From Anaerococcus provencensis (GTDB lineage: Bacteria > Bacillota > Clostridia > Tissierellales > Peptoniphilaceae): DNA of 42,483 nt. The notes under the pieces were generated by a model. The model ran no database searches. It worked only from the letters and a program-made list of their open reading frames with translations, and was not told where the DNA came from. The position numbers were made by a program, and so were the translations under genes. The stretch is from contig NZ_HG003690.1 in the NCBI RefSeq assembly GCF_000312365.2, positions 177,645-220,127 on the forward strand. Reading direction: 5' to 3'. Below, one piece after another: positions 24,849 to 33,694 of this stretch (position 1 is the stretch's first letter; the number at the start of each line of letters is the position of its first letter).

Positions 24849-25455
24849 TCAAGTAGGTAAGTTTGTGCCAATAAATGTCCCTCAGGGTATTTACTACGGT
24901 GGTTTTCAAAATTCTCTCATGCACATGGGGGTAAACAAATTTTATAGAGACAGGTCTTGTGTGGTGACAGCCTTTACCAACACCTATCTTTATCTCTACC
25001 ACAGAGATGAAATCTTTACCCTTGAAGAATACAATGCCTATCATTATGAATTTTTTAAAAAACTCAGACCCCATGCAAATGGAGTGCCCACAGCCCTTGC
25101 CCTTGATAGAAGGAGCAAGAGAATAATAACTGATAGGAATCTTAAACTTAATAGTCATGTTATGGAAGACTTTATATTTAAGAAGAAAAGCAAAAATCAA
25201 AAGATTGATTTTATCAATGAAGCTTTGTATAGGGACCTACCTGTAATTTTTATAAATTGGTCAAGCCCTGATGTAAAAGTTATGAGCCATCATGGGGTGA
25301 CTATTACCGAATGTAATGATATGGGAGATCACCACGAGCTTCTTATATCAAGCTGGGGCAGACCATACAGAGTCGATTTTGATCAATTTGAAAGGCAAAG
25401 TAGAACTTATAGTGGACTTATATATTTTGAAAGGAAAGATTATGGCATATCTTAA
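24832..25455 (+). CDS. Cysteine-peptidase-like (C39-fold) protein, function unknown
   Basis: A 207-residue soluble protein starting at an ATG 7 bp after AAGGA, overlapping the end of the AI-2E frame by 17 bp. The pattern is that of a papain-like or C39-like peptidase: RSCVVTAFTN with Cys43 at the start of a helix, then MSHHGVTITECND with His153/154, and ELLISSWGRPYRVDF with Ser173, Trp175, Gly176. There is no signal peptide, so it would act inside the cell. The assignment is from motif arrangement only. It could be a peptidase, an amidase or an inactive relative. The next gene overlaps its end by 14 bp. Confidence 0.5.
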   Translation: MKLKNSQVGKFVPINVPQGIYYGGFQNSLMHMGVNKFYRDRSCVVTAFTNTYLYLYHRDEIFTLEEYNAYHYEFFKKLRPHANGVPTALALDRRSKRIITDRNLKLNSHVMEDFIFKKKSKNQKIDFINEALYRDLPVIFINWSSPDVKVMSHHGVTITECNDMGDHHELLISSWGRPYRVDFDQFERQSRTYSGLIYFERKDYGIS

Positions 25456-25753
25456 ATGTGAGATTTATATACCTGATGAAGATAAGTGGAATTTAATAGA
25501 TGCACTAAATAAAGATGGATTTTTATATGATGACGGATATGATTCAGTCTTTGCAGAAAGTTCTGTGCTAGGTCATTTCACTCCTCTTTCTGGATCAAAT
25601 CCCGACATAGGGAAGATAGGAGAGCACACATGCGTTAAAGAAGCAAAGTTAGAATTTAGGATAAAAGAAGTCGATAAGGACAGAGTTTTAATGATAATAA
25701 AAGAAAACCATCCTTATGAAGTTCCTGTTATTAATTTTATGAAACTAGTCTAA
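25442..25753 (+). CDS. Stand-alone NIF3-insert (YqfO/CutA-like) domain protein
   Basis: A 103-residue protein resembling the PII/CutA-like domain that is inserted in NIF3/YqfO proteins: LKCEIYIPDEDKWNLIDALN, then VLGHFTPLSGSNPDIGKIGE and IIKENHPYEVPVINFMKLV. The start at ATG 25442 follows AAAGGAAAG and overlaps the preceding gene by 14 bp. Such free-standing domains form trimers and may bind a metal or small ligand. A specific function is not known. It lies between the peptidase-like gene and malQ, both closely spaced. Confidence 0.7.
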   Translation: MAYLKCEIYIPDEDKWNLIDALNKDGFLYDDGYDSVFAESSVLGHFTPLSGSNPDIGKIGEHTCVKEAKLEFRIKEVDKDRVLMIIKENHPYEVPVINFMKLV

Positions 25754-25762
25754 GGAGATTTG

Positions 25763-27271
25763 ATGAAGAAAGTACAAGACAGATTACAAAGAGGAAATGG
25801 CCTTATAATGCCTATATTTTCTATACCATCATCTTATGGAATAGGAACATTTGGCAAAGAAGCTTATAATATTGTGGATTTTATATCTGATGCTTCTATT
25901 AGATATTGGCAAATTTTGCCATTGGGACAAACTTCCTATGGCGATAGTCCCTACCAATCATTCTCATCTTTTGCTGGCAATCCATACTTTGTAGACTTGG
26001 ATATGCTAATAGAAGATGGTCTCTTGGAAAAAGATGATTTGGAGTCGCTAAATTTTGGTGATAACGATAGATATGTTGACTATGCTATCCAATACAATCT
26101 AAGATATAGGATATTAGAAAAAGCCTATGAAAACTCCAAGGGAAAACTCGATAAAGAGATTAAAGCTTTTAGAAAAGAAGAAGCATTTTGGATAGAAGAT
26201 TATGCCCTGTTTATGGCTATAAAACGTGACTCTCTTGACATTAGTTGGATTGAATGGGATGAGAAATTACGTGATAGGGACAAAACTGCTCTAAAAGAAT
26301 TTAAAGAAAAACACCAAGAAGATATTGATTTTTATATTTTTATCCAATATGAATTTTTTAAACAATGGAATGAACTAAAAAAATACGCCAACAGGAGAAA
26401 TATTCAAATCATCGGAGACTTACCAATATATGTGGCCTATGATTCTTGCGATGCTTGGGTCAATTATGATATATTGAAGTTAGATCCAGAAAGCAAAGAA
26501 GCTATCACAGTTGGAGGAGCTCCACCAGATGCCTATTCTGAAGATGGCCAGCTGTGGGGCAACCCTGTATACGATTGGGATAAGATGAAAAAAGACTCTT
26601 ATAGCTTTTGGGAAAAAAGAATAGAGATGGCCTTTAGAACCTATGATCTTCTAAGACTCGATCATTTTAGGGGATTTGAAAAGTTCTATGCCATACCTGC
26701 AAGCGATGAAAATGCCAAATTTGGTGATTGGATAGAAGGCGGAGGCTATGACTTTTTTGATCATATAAAAAAGAAATTCCCAGACAAACAATTTATTGCA
26801 GAAGATTTGGGTTATATAACTAAAGAGGTCGATGACCTAAAAGATACTTATGGTTTTCCAGGGATGAATGTGATTCAATTTGCCTTTGGTGAGAACTTTG
26901 ATAGCAATTACTTGCCTCACAATTACTTGAGAAACTCTGTAGTTTACTCATCAACCCACGACTCATCAACTCTAAAGGGTTGGCTTGAAACTATGGATGA
27001 GGAAGACTTAGAATTAGTAGAAAGATACTTTGGTCTTGAGGAAGGTGATGACTACCAATGGAGGATCATCAGAAATCTTATGGCCTCAGTTTCTGATTTG
27101 GCTATGTTTGAAATCCAAGATTTCTTGGAATTGGACAACACTTCACAAATCAATAGTCCGGGAACTTTGGGTGACAATTGGAAGTGGAGAGCGAAAAAAG
27201 AAGATTTTACTGACAGTCTGGCACTAAAAATCAAAGAAATGTCCAGATTATATGGGAGATACAATGGATAA
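25763..27271 (+). CDS. malQ: 4-alpha-glucanotransferase (GH77)
   Basis: A 502-residue enzyme of standard GH77 length. The N-terminus has GLIMPIFSIPSSYGIGTFG and YWQILPLGQTSYGDSPYQSF. The catalytic residues are in LLRLDHFRGFEKF (nucleophile Asp), FIAEDLGYI (acid/base Glu) and SSTHDSSTLKGW (Asp). It transfers maltooligosaccharide segments, disproportionating maltodextrins. The ATG at 25763 is preceded by AAGGAG. The end of the gene overlaps the phosphorylase start, so the two are co-translated: MalQ lengthens chains that the phosphorylase then degrades. Confidence 0.96.
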   Translation: MKKVQDRLQRGNGLIMPIFSIPSSYGIGTFGKEAYNIVDFISDASIRYWQILPLGQTSYGDSPYQSFSSFAGNPYFVDLDMLIEDGLLEKDDLESLNFGDNDRYVDYAIQYNLRYRILEKAYENSKGKLDKEIKAFRKEEAFWIEDYALFMAIKRDSLDISWIEWDEKLRDRDKTALKEFKEKHQEDIDFYIFIQYEFFKQWNELKKYANRRNIQIIGDLPIYVAYDSCDAWVNYDILKLDPESKEAITVGGAPPDAYSEDGQLWGNPVYDWDKMKKDSYSFWEKRIEMAFRTYDLLRLDHFRGFEKFYAIPASDENAKFGDWIEGGGYDFFDHIKKKFPDKQFIAEDLGYITKEVDDLKDTYGFPGMNVIQFAFGENFDSNYLPHNYLRNSVVYSSTHDSSTLKGWLETMDEEDLELVERYFGLEEGDDYQWRIIRNLMASVSDLAMFEIQDFLELDNTSQINSPGTLGDNWKWRAKKEDFTDSLALKIKEMSRLYGRYNG

Positions 27272-29651
27272 AATAGAAAAAAATAAATTTATAGAAAATT
27301 ATGTAGAAAACCTACAGAGGATTACTCTGAAAAGTTTTGATGAAACAAGTGAAAAAGATAAATACGATGCCCTTTGCGACACAATAATGGAACGTATAAA
27401 CCAAAGTTGGAGGCAAAGTAAGGCAAATGCTCGCCATGAGAAAAGTGCTTATTATTTTTCTGCAGAGTTTTTGATAGGTAAGTCCCTAGGAAATAACCTC
27501 ATAAACCTAGGTATTTATGATGAAGTAAAAGAATTATTAGACGAGATTGACGTTGATTTTGAAGCCATAGAGGATTATGAAGACGATGCTGCTTTGGGTA
27601 ATGGTGGCCTAGGCAGACTTGCGGCTTGTTTTATGGATTCTGCAGCAACCCAAGATATCAATATGTACGGCTATGGAGTTCGCTACCGTGAGGGGATTTT
27701 CAAACAAACATTTGAAAATGGATTTCAAAAAGAACACGGTGATAGCTGGATAAAAGATGGAGATGGCTGGTCCATTAGAGTTGATTCAGACTCAAGAATT
27801 GTCAATTTTAGGGACCAACAGGTAAAGGCTGTTCCATTTGATATGCCAGTTGTTGGATATAAAAATGGCAAGGTAAATACCCTAAGACTATGGCAGGCAG
27901 AACCATTTGAAGAATTTGAATTCGATAAGTTTAACAATTTTGAGTACGATGCGGCAGTTGCCAAAAAGAACAGGGCAGAGGATATAACAAGGGTTTTATA
28001 TCCAAACGACATGCAAAGAGCTGGTAAAGTTCTAAGACTTAAGCAACAATATTTCTTTGTATCTGCTTCAATCCAAGACTTGGTAGAAAAATATAAGAGA
28101 TATTTCTCAGATGACATGCGCTTTAAAAACTTCCACAAATACCATGTCATCCAACTAAACGACACTCATCCAAACATAGCAATTGCTGAACTAATTAGAG
28201 TTTTGGTTGATGAAAATGGTCTAAGTTTTGATCAGGCACTTGAAATATGTAAAAAAGTATTTGCCTTTACTAACCACACAGTCCTCCAAGAAGCTATAGA
28301 AAAATGGCCAATTGACATAGTTGAGGAAGTATCCCCAAGATGTCTAGAAATTATCTATCAAATCAATGATGCTTTAGTAAAACACTTTAAAGACGAGGGC
28401 TTATCTGATTTTGACATTGACCCATATAGGATTGTTATAAATGACCAAGTTCATATGGCAAATCTTGCTATATATGTTGGATTTTCTGTAAACGGAGTTG
28501 CAGCACTTCACACAGAAATACTAAAGGCTGATACATTCAAGCATTGGTATAAGATATTCCCAGATAAATTTAATAATAAGACAAATGGTATAACACCAAG
28601 AAGATGGTTAGTGTATTCCAACCGTCTATTATCAAGCTTTATTACAGAAAAACTTGGCAATGACAATTGGATCTATAATCTAGACGAACTTAAGGGCTTA
28701 GAAAAATTTGCTGATGATGAGGCGACATTAAAAGAGCTATGGGATATTAAACAAAAAAATAAAAAACGCCTAGCTTCTTATATTCTTGAACACGAAGGAA
28801 TCAAGATTGACCCAGAATCAATCTTTGATATTCAAGTAAAGAGAATCCACGAATACAAACGCCAACACTTAAATATACTACACATAATATATTTGTATCA
28901 TCAGCTTAAGAAAAATCCTGACATGGACTTTTACCCAACAACATTCATATTTGGTGGAAAGGCAGCTCCAGGATATTTCAGAGCCAAGGGGATAATAAAG
29001 CTTGCCAATGAAGTAGCAAGGGTTGTAAATAATGACCCAGATGTAAATGACAAGATGAAGGTTGTCTTTGTAGAAAACTTTAGAGTTTCTTATGGAGAAA
29101 AGATATACCCAGCAGCAGATGTAAGTGAGCAAATATCAACAGCTGGTAAGGAAGCATCTGGTACTGGCAATATGAAATTTATGCTAAACGGGGCTCCAAC
29201 TCTTGGAACTTTTGACGGGGCAAATATTGAAATATTTGAAGCGGCTGGAGAAGAAAATAACTACAGGTTTGGCGCAAGTGTAGAAGAGCTAATGGAAATT
29301 GAAGACACTTACAATCCTAGAAAGCTTTACCAAACAGATATGGATATTAAGGATGCTGTTGATGCCCTAGTAAATGGTGAGCTTGATGACAATAACTCCT
29401 ACATGTTCCTTGATATTTACAATGAATTGATCAATCCGCAAGATGGATCACGTGGAGATAGATATTTCATCCTAGAGGACTTTGAAGCTTACAAAAAAGC
29501 ACATGAGCAAATAAATATTGATTACAGAGACAAATTAGCATGGTCAAGAAAATGTCTGATAAATATAGCTAATGCTGGATACTTCTCATCAGACAGGACT
29601 ATTATCGACTATGCAGATGATATTTGGAAGATAGATTCTCCAAATTATTAG
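27264..29651 (+). CDS. glgP: Glycogen/maltodextrin phosphorylase
   Basis: A 795-residue PLP enzyme of the GT35 family, normal bacterial length. Motifs include NGGLGRLAACFMDSAATQ, the sugar site INDQVHMANLA, and the PLP-lysine region EASGTGNMKFMLNGAPTLGT near residue 638, followed by DGANIEI. It cleaves terminal alpha-1,4-glucosyl units with phosphate to give glucose-1-phosphate. The ATG at 27264 is used because GGGAG lies 6 bp before it; the earlier in-frame ATG at 27252 overlaps that site. It overlaps malQ by 8 bp. Whether the substrate is glycogen or maltodextrin cannot be told here (glgP or malP). Confidence 0.95.
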   Translation: MDKIEKNKFIENYVENLQRITLKSFDETSEKDKYDALCDTIMERINQSWRQSKANARHEKSAYYFSAEFLIGKSLGNNLINLGIYDEVKELLDEIDVDFEAIEDYEDDAALGNGGLGRLAACFMDSAATQDINMYGYGVRYREGIFKQTFENGFQKEHGDSWIKDGDGWSIRVDSDSRIVNFRDQQVKAVPFDMPVVGYKNGKVNTLRLWQAEPFEEFEFDKFNNFEYDAAVAKKNRAEDITRVLYPNDMQRAGKVLRLKQQYFFVSASIQDLVEKYKRYFSDDMRFKNFHKYHVIQLNDTHPNIAIAELIRVLVDENGLSFDQALEICKKVFAFTNHTVLQEAIEKWPIDIVEEVSPRCLEIIYQINDALVKHFKDEGLSDFDIDPYRIVINDQVHMANLAIYVGFSVNGVAALHTEILKADTFKHWYKIFPDKFNNKTNGITPRRWLVYSNRLLSSFITEKLGNDNWIYNLDELKGLEKFADDEATLKELWDIKQKNKKRLASYILEHEGIKIDPESIFDIQVKRIHEYKRQHLNILHIIYLYHQLKKNPDMDFYPTTFIFGGKAAPGYFRAKGIIKLANEVARVVNNDPDVNDKMKVVFVENFRVSYGEKIYPAADVSEQISTAGKEASGTGNMKFMLNGAPTLGTFDGANIEIFEAAGEENNYRFGASVEELMEIEDTYNPRKLYQTDMDIKDAVDALVNGELDDNNSYMFLDIYNELINPQDGSRGDRYFILEDFEAYKKAHEQINIDYRDKLAWSRKCLINIANAGYFSSDRTIIDYADDIWKIDSPNY

Positions 29652-29661
29652 GAAGTAGCTT

Positions 29662-30453
29662 ATGAATTCACAAGTATTTTGGGGCTTAATGATTCCCTTA
29701 ATTGGCACATCCTTGGGTTCAGCCCTGGTATTTGTCATGAGGGACCAGATTAATCCAAAAGTTCAAAAGGGCCTATCAGGTTTTGCAGCAGGCGTTATGG
29801 TTGCTGCAAGTATCTGGTCGCTTTTGATACCGGCCATGGATATGGTTGATGTCAAAATGGACAAATTTAGCTGGATACCAGCTACTGTTGGTTTTTTGAT
29901 TGGAATATTCTTCTTGTTATTTTTGGATAATTCCATACCCCACCAACACATTGATTCAGACCAACCTGAAGGACCAAAAAACAATTTAAGATCAACGACA
30001 ATGATGGTATTAGCTGTAGTAATCCACAACATTCCTGAAGGAATGGCAGTTGGTGTTACCTATGCTGGTGCAATATATGGCAAGGGTTCTGTAAGCCTCG
30101 CCCAAGCCTTGGCCTTATCACTTGGTATAGCCATACAAAACTTCCCAGAGGGAGCGATTATATCAATGCCACTAAGGTCAGCTGGCTTAGATAAGAAAAA
30201 ATCTTTCTTAGCTGGAGTAGGATCAGGCGTGGTTGAACCTATTGCAGCTCTTGTTACCATCTTGTTATCACAAATAATGATTCCAATACTACCATATCTA
30301 TTGTCATTTGCTGCAGGAGCTATGTTCTATGTAGTAGTAGAAGAGCTAATCCCTGAAGCAACAGGCGAAGGAGAGACCCATACTAACATAGGAACTCTTG
30401 GTTTTGCTGCAGGATTTGCAATAATGATGATACTAGATGTTATGCTTGGCTAA
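29662..30453 (+). CDS. ZIP-family metal transporter
   Basis: A 263-residue membrane protein with eight helices. The two metal-binding transmembrane motifs are present: HNIPEGMAVGV (residues about 119-129) and a second FPEGAIISMPL, plus VVEELIPEA in the last part. The histidine-bearing loop before helix 4 (IPHQHIDSD) is typical. The substrate is a divalent cation, most often zinc or iron. AGGAAG precedes the start; the gene follows the phosphorylase by 10 bp and may be cotranscribed. A terminator follows. Confidence 0.9.
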   Translation: MNSQVFWGLMIPLIGTSLGSALVFVMRDQINPKVQKGLSGFAAGVMVAASIWSLLIPAMDMVDVKMDKFSWIPATVGFLIGIFFLLFLDNSIPHQHIDSDQPEGPKNNLRSTTMMVLAVVIHNIPEGMAVGVTYAGAIYGKGSVSLAQALALSLGIAIQNFPEGAIISMPLRSAGLDKKKSFLAGVGSGVVEPIAALVTILLSQIMIPILPYLLSFAAGAMFYVVVEELIPEATGEGETHTNIGTLGFAAGFAIMMILDVMLG

Positions 30454-30488
30454 CCCCTTAGTCCCTAGAGGATTTCGGGGTCTTTTTT
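30453..30488 (+). terminator. Terminator after the ZIP transporter gene
   Basis: ACCCC at 30453 pairs with GGGGT; an inner AGTCC/GGATT stem with one G-T pair closes around CTAGA, and six T follow. Confidence 0.85.
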
Positions 30489-30557
30489 ATCGGCCAATTA
30501 CTACCCTTTATAAGCAAATAATAGTAACATATTAATAGAAGAACAAAGAGGGGAATT

Positions 30558-31376
30558 ATGAACTATCTTACAAATTTTATTAATTCTATACTTTTAATTA
30601 GAATTACAGATATTATAGACATTGCAATCATAGCATTTGCTGTCTATAAGCTATTTTCATTGCTAAGAAATACCAGGGCAGAGCAAGTTTTAAATGGACT
30701 TGTTATTGTGCTGATTATAGCTTCATTAGCAGATATTTTAAACCTAAATACAGTAAGCTGGGTTATGAACCAATTTTTGACCGTGGCTTTAGTATTCATT
30801 ATAGTGGTCTTCCAACCAGAGCTAAGATCAGCCCTTGAGAGGATCGGCCGTGGTAGAACAATCCTAACCCGCGATAGGGTAAAAAGAAACGAAAAAACGA
30901 TAGATGAACTAGTTAGAGCAGCAAGCTCTCTATCTCGCCAAAAGATTGGCGCCCTTGTTGTGATCCAAAGAGAGGTTGGCCTAAATGATATAGTAGAAAG
31001 CGGAACAGAGCTTCATGCCGATGTATCAAGCGAACTACTGATTAATATATTTATTCCAAATACTCCCCTTCACGATGGTGCGGTAATAATAAATGAGAAT
31101 GAAATAATAGCAGCAGCTTGTTATTTGCCTTTGTCCAATTCAAATACAATTTCTAAGGAACTAGGTACCAGGCATAGGGCGGCCATTGGTATATCGGAAA
31201 GATCTGATTGTATAGTCCTTGTAGTATCTGAGGAGACAGGAAATATTTCTGTTGTAGAAGGTGGTAGGATAGATAGGTATTTTGATGATGATTCACTTAA
31301 TATCAGACTAAAAAAAGACTTATTTTACCAACCAACTGACCAAGAAAAAAAGGATGATAATGATGAAAACGACTGA
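30558..31376 (+). CDS. cdaA: Diadenylate cyclase CdaA
   Basis: A 272-residue protein. Three N-terminal membrane helices (about 13-30, 37-57, 62-82) precede a DAC domain. The catalytic motifs are PLHDGAVII (near residue 172) and LGTRHRAAIG (near 202). It makes cyclic di-AMP from two ATP at the membrane and controls potassium and cell-wall homeostasis. GAGGGG precedes the start. It overlaps its regulator gene cdaR by 14 bp, as in most Firmicutes; the usual third partner glmM is replaced here by a CCA-adding enzyme gene. Confidence 0.95.
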   Translation: MNYLTNFINSILLIRITDIIDIAIIAFAVYKLFSLLRNTRAEQVLNGLVIVLIIASLADILNLNTVSWVMNQFLTVALVFIIVVFQPELRSALERIGRGRTILTRDRVKRNEKTIDELVRAASSLSRQKIGALVVIQREVGLNDIVESGTELHADVSSELLINIFIPNTPLHDGAVIINENEIIAAACYLPLSNSNTISKELGTRHRAAIGISERSDCIVLVVSEETGNISVVEGGRIDRYFDDDSLNIRLKKDLFYQPTDQEKKDDNDEND

Positions 31377-32334
31377 TAACAAATTAAAAATCCTTTCAGT
31401 TCTACTAGCTATTTTTATGTGGACCTATGTAACCAATTCGACAAATCCCAATGTAAATAAAGTTTACAGGGGCGTGCCAGTTGTCATAAAAAATCAAGAT
31501 GATCTTGAAAGAAATGGCTACACCATAATAGGAAATAATGACAACATCACAACTACATTAAAACTTAAGGGAAGCAGAGAAAAGCTTATAGACTTAAGGC
31601 CTGAAAATATTTATGCATCAGTAGACATATCTGACCTGAAAGAAGGAGTCCAATCCTTAAATATAAAGGTGGATATACCATCTGGCATAAATGTGGAAGA
31701 TGCCGACCCCAGTCAGATTACCTTAAATATACAAAAAGTAATAGAAAAAAGATTACCTGTAAATTATGTTATATCTGATCAAATAAAAGATGGAAAAATA
31801 GTAGAACTTAACGAAATAAACCCCAAAGAAATAACGGTAAAAGGTCCTGCCAGCCTTATAAACAAGGTTGACAGAGCAGAAGTAAAGATTGACGATCCAA
31901 GCCTTATAGATGGCCAAGTCCACAATGTCAATATAAATGTCTTAGATCGTTCTGGCAAAAAGCTTGCTAATCTAGATATTTCTGACGAGGATGCCAACAT
32001 ATCCTTTAGGGTTTTTGAAACAAAAAGAGTGCCAATAAAGATTGATGCCAATGGCTCTATAAACCCATCTTATGAGATGACAGAGGCATACACTGCTCCA
32101 GATTCTATAGTAATCAAAGGACCAGAATCAATAATCAAAGAAATAGACGAAGTTTTAACTGAACCTATTAATCTATTTAACCTAAAGACATCTAAGAGCG
32201 GAGAAGTAAAACTAAAACTACCAGAATCTGTTGAAGTATACGATGGAGATGATGTAGTAACTTACAAGATAGATGTTCAAAGAAAAGCAAGAGCTGGTAT
32301 AGATATAAAGACTGAAGACGAAGATGACAAATGA
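31363..32334 (+). CDS. cdaR: CdaR/YbbR-domain regulator of CdaA
   Basis: A 323-residue protein with one N-terminal membrane helix (about 7-24, KLKILSVLLAIFMWTYVTN) and about three extracytoplasmic YbbR repeats, as shown by recurring VYRGVPVVIKN, KRLPVNYVISD, KRVPIKIDAN starts and EITVKGPASLI or SIVIKGPESII. CdaR binds and modulates CdaA in the same membrane. Three in-frame ATGs occur at 31354, 31360 and 31363; the last is 8 bp after AAGGA and is preferred. Its end overlaps the next gene by 11 bp. Confidence 0.9.
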   Translation: MKTTDNKLKILSVLLAIFMWTYVTNSTNPNVNKVYRGVPVVIKNQDDLERNGYTIIGNNDNITTTLKLKGSREKLIDLRPENIYASVDISDLKEGVQSLNIKVDIPSGINVEDADPSQITLNIQKVIEKRLPVNYVISDQIKDGKIVELNEINPKEITVKGPASLINKVDRAEVKIDDPSLIDGQVHNVNINVLDRSGKKLANLDISDEDANISFRVFETKRVPIKIDANGSINPSYEMTEAYTAPDSIVIKGPESIIKEIDEVLTEPINLFNLKTSKSGEVKLKLPESVEVYDGDDVVTYKIDVQRKARAGIDIKTEDEDDK

Positions 32335-33640
32335 AATCGTAGAAAAGCTTGAAGATGCAGGATTTGAAACCTATCTTGTCGGTGGATGTGTCAGAGATGA
32401 ACTTCTATATCGAGATAATTTTGACATAGACATCACAAGCCAAGCTAGGCCTGATGAAATTCTTGAAGTTTTCAAAGACTATAAGACTATCGATATAGGT
32501 AAAAAATTTGGAACCATAAAAGTTATTCTAGACTCAAGTGAATATGAAATCACTACTATGAGAACAGAAAATGCCTACGTTGACAAGAGACATCCTAGTC
32601 TTGTTTATTATACTGACGATATCTATGAAGATTTGAAAAGACGTGATTTTACCATAAATGCTATGGCAAAGAGAAAGGAAATCATCATAGATCCCTTTAA
32701 TGGTAAAGATGACCTAGAGAAGAAAATCATAAGGGCAGTGGGCAATCCTTATGATAGGATAAGTGAGGATATGTTAAGATCTCTGAGGGCTGTGCGATTT
32801 GCAACAGTCCTTGGTTTTGATATAGATAAAAACTTAAAAGAAGCCATAAGAAGTCAAAGTAAATATATTAATGATATATCAAAAGAACGCATCCAAGATG
32901 AGGTAAACAAGATTTTGTTGGCAACAAAGCCATCAAGGGGCATAAGGATTTTGGATGAATTGAATTTGTTAGAATCTATATTTCCAGAAGTAAAAAAAAC
33001 TATAGGTTTTGACCAACATTCAAGCCACCATGCCGATGACGTATTTAAGCACACCCTAAAGGTCCTAGATAAGACTCCACCAATCTTAGAAGTAAGGATG
33101 GCAGCTCTTTACCATGATGTGGGCAAAATCGATACATTTTTTATAGATGAAAATGGTGAAGGCAGATTTTTTGGTCACCAGAATCTTTCGGAAGAACTTT
33201 TGATAAAGCGTCTTAAAGAATTGAAGTATTCTAAAAAATTTATAGAAGATGCATCTATCTTGGTAAAAAGACACATGGATAATACCAATACCTACAGCAA
33301 AAAATCTATTAGAAAGCTTCTTAGAAACATTGGAGAAGAAAATCTAATAAATTTATTTGCTCTCCAAAGGGCGGACGTCCTATCAACCAAACATGCTGAT
33401 GATTCTAATATTGACTTGGGACTTAGCCTACTAGCTGAGGTAAAAGATGACGATATACCCAAGAATCGCAATGAAATTGAAATCAATGGCAATGACCTAA
33501 AAGACTTGGGTTTTAAAGAAGGCAAAGAATTAGGAAATACCCTAAGAGAAATAGAAAACTTAATTTATGAAGAGAAACTAATCAACAATAAAAAAGATAT
33601 TATAAATTACCTTAAAGAAAGACTTGATATTGTTGATTGA
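32324..33640 (+). CDS. cca: CCA-adding tRNA nucleotidyltransferase
   Basis: A 438-residue class II CCA-adding enzyme. The head has GGCVRDELLYRDNFDIDIT (residues about 20-38) with the catalytic DxD, and ERRDFTINAMA-type motif (here KRRDFTINAMAKR). After it come the RNA-binding neck and an HD-domain part (LYHDVGK near 263 and RHMDN). It completes or repairs the 3'-CCA of tRNAs. The tRNA-Pro gene in this window already encodes CCA. The start overlaps cdaR. Assignment as CCA-adding rather than poly(A) or A-adding enzyme rests on overall pattern and length. Confidence 0.9.
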   Translation: MTNEIVEKLEDAGFETYLVGGCVRDELLYRDNFDIDITSQARPDEILEVFKDYKTIDIGKKFGTIKVILDSSEYEITTMRTENAYVDKRHPSLVYYTDDIYEDLKRRDFTINAMAKRKEIIIDPFNGKDDLEKKIIRAVGNPYDRISEDMLRSLRAVRFATVLGFDIDKNLKEAIRSQSKYINDISKERIQDEVNKILLATKPSRGIRILDELNLLESIFPEVKKTIGFDQHSSHHADDVFKHTLKVLDKTPPILEVRMAALYHDVGKIDTFFIDENGEGRFFGHQNLSEELLIKRLKELKYSKKFIEDASILVKRHMDNTNTYSKKSIRKLLRNIGEENLINLFALQRADVLSTKHADDSNIDLGLSLLAEVKDDDIPKNRNEIEINGNDLKDLGFKEGKELGNTLREIENLIYEEKLINNKKDIINYLKERLDIVD

Positions 33641-33680
33641 TAGCTAAATTGAAGTATATTAACAAAATGAGTAGCTATCA
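33633..33680 (+). promoter_or_regulatory. Promoter of tig inside a 9-bp inverted repeat
   Basis: TTGATT (33633-33638) and TATATT (33655-33660) are 16 bp apart. TGATAGCTA (33638-33646) and TAGCTATCA (33672-33680) are exact inverted repeats flanking the -10. They could be operator half-sites, or a stem in which the right arm is just ahead of the GGAGG ribosome site. Confidence 0.5.
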
Positions 33681-33694
33681 AGCAGGAGGAATAA

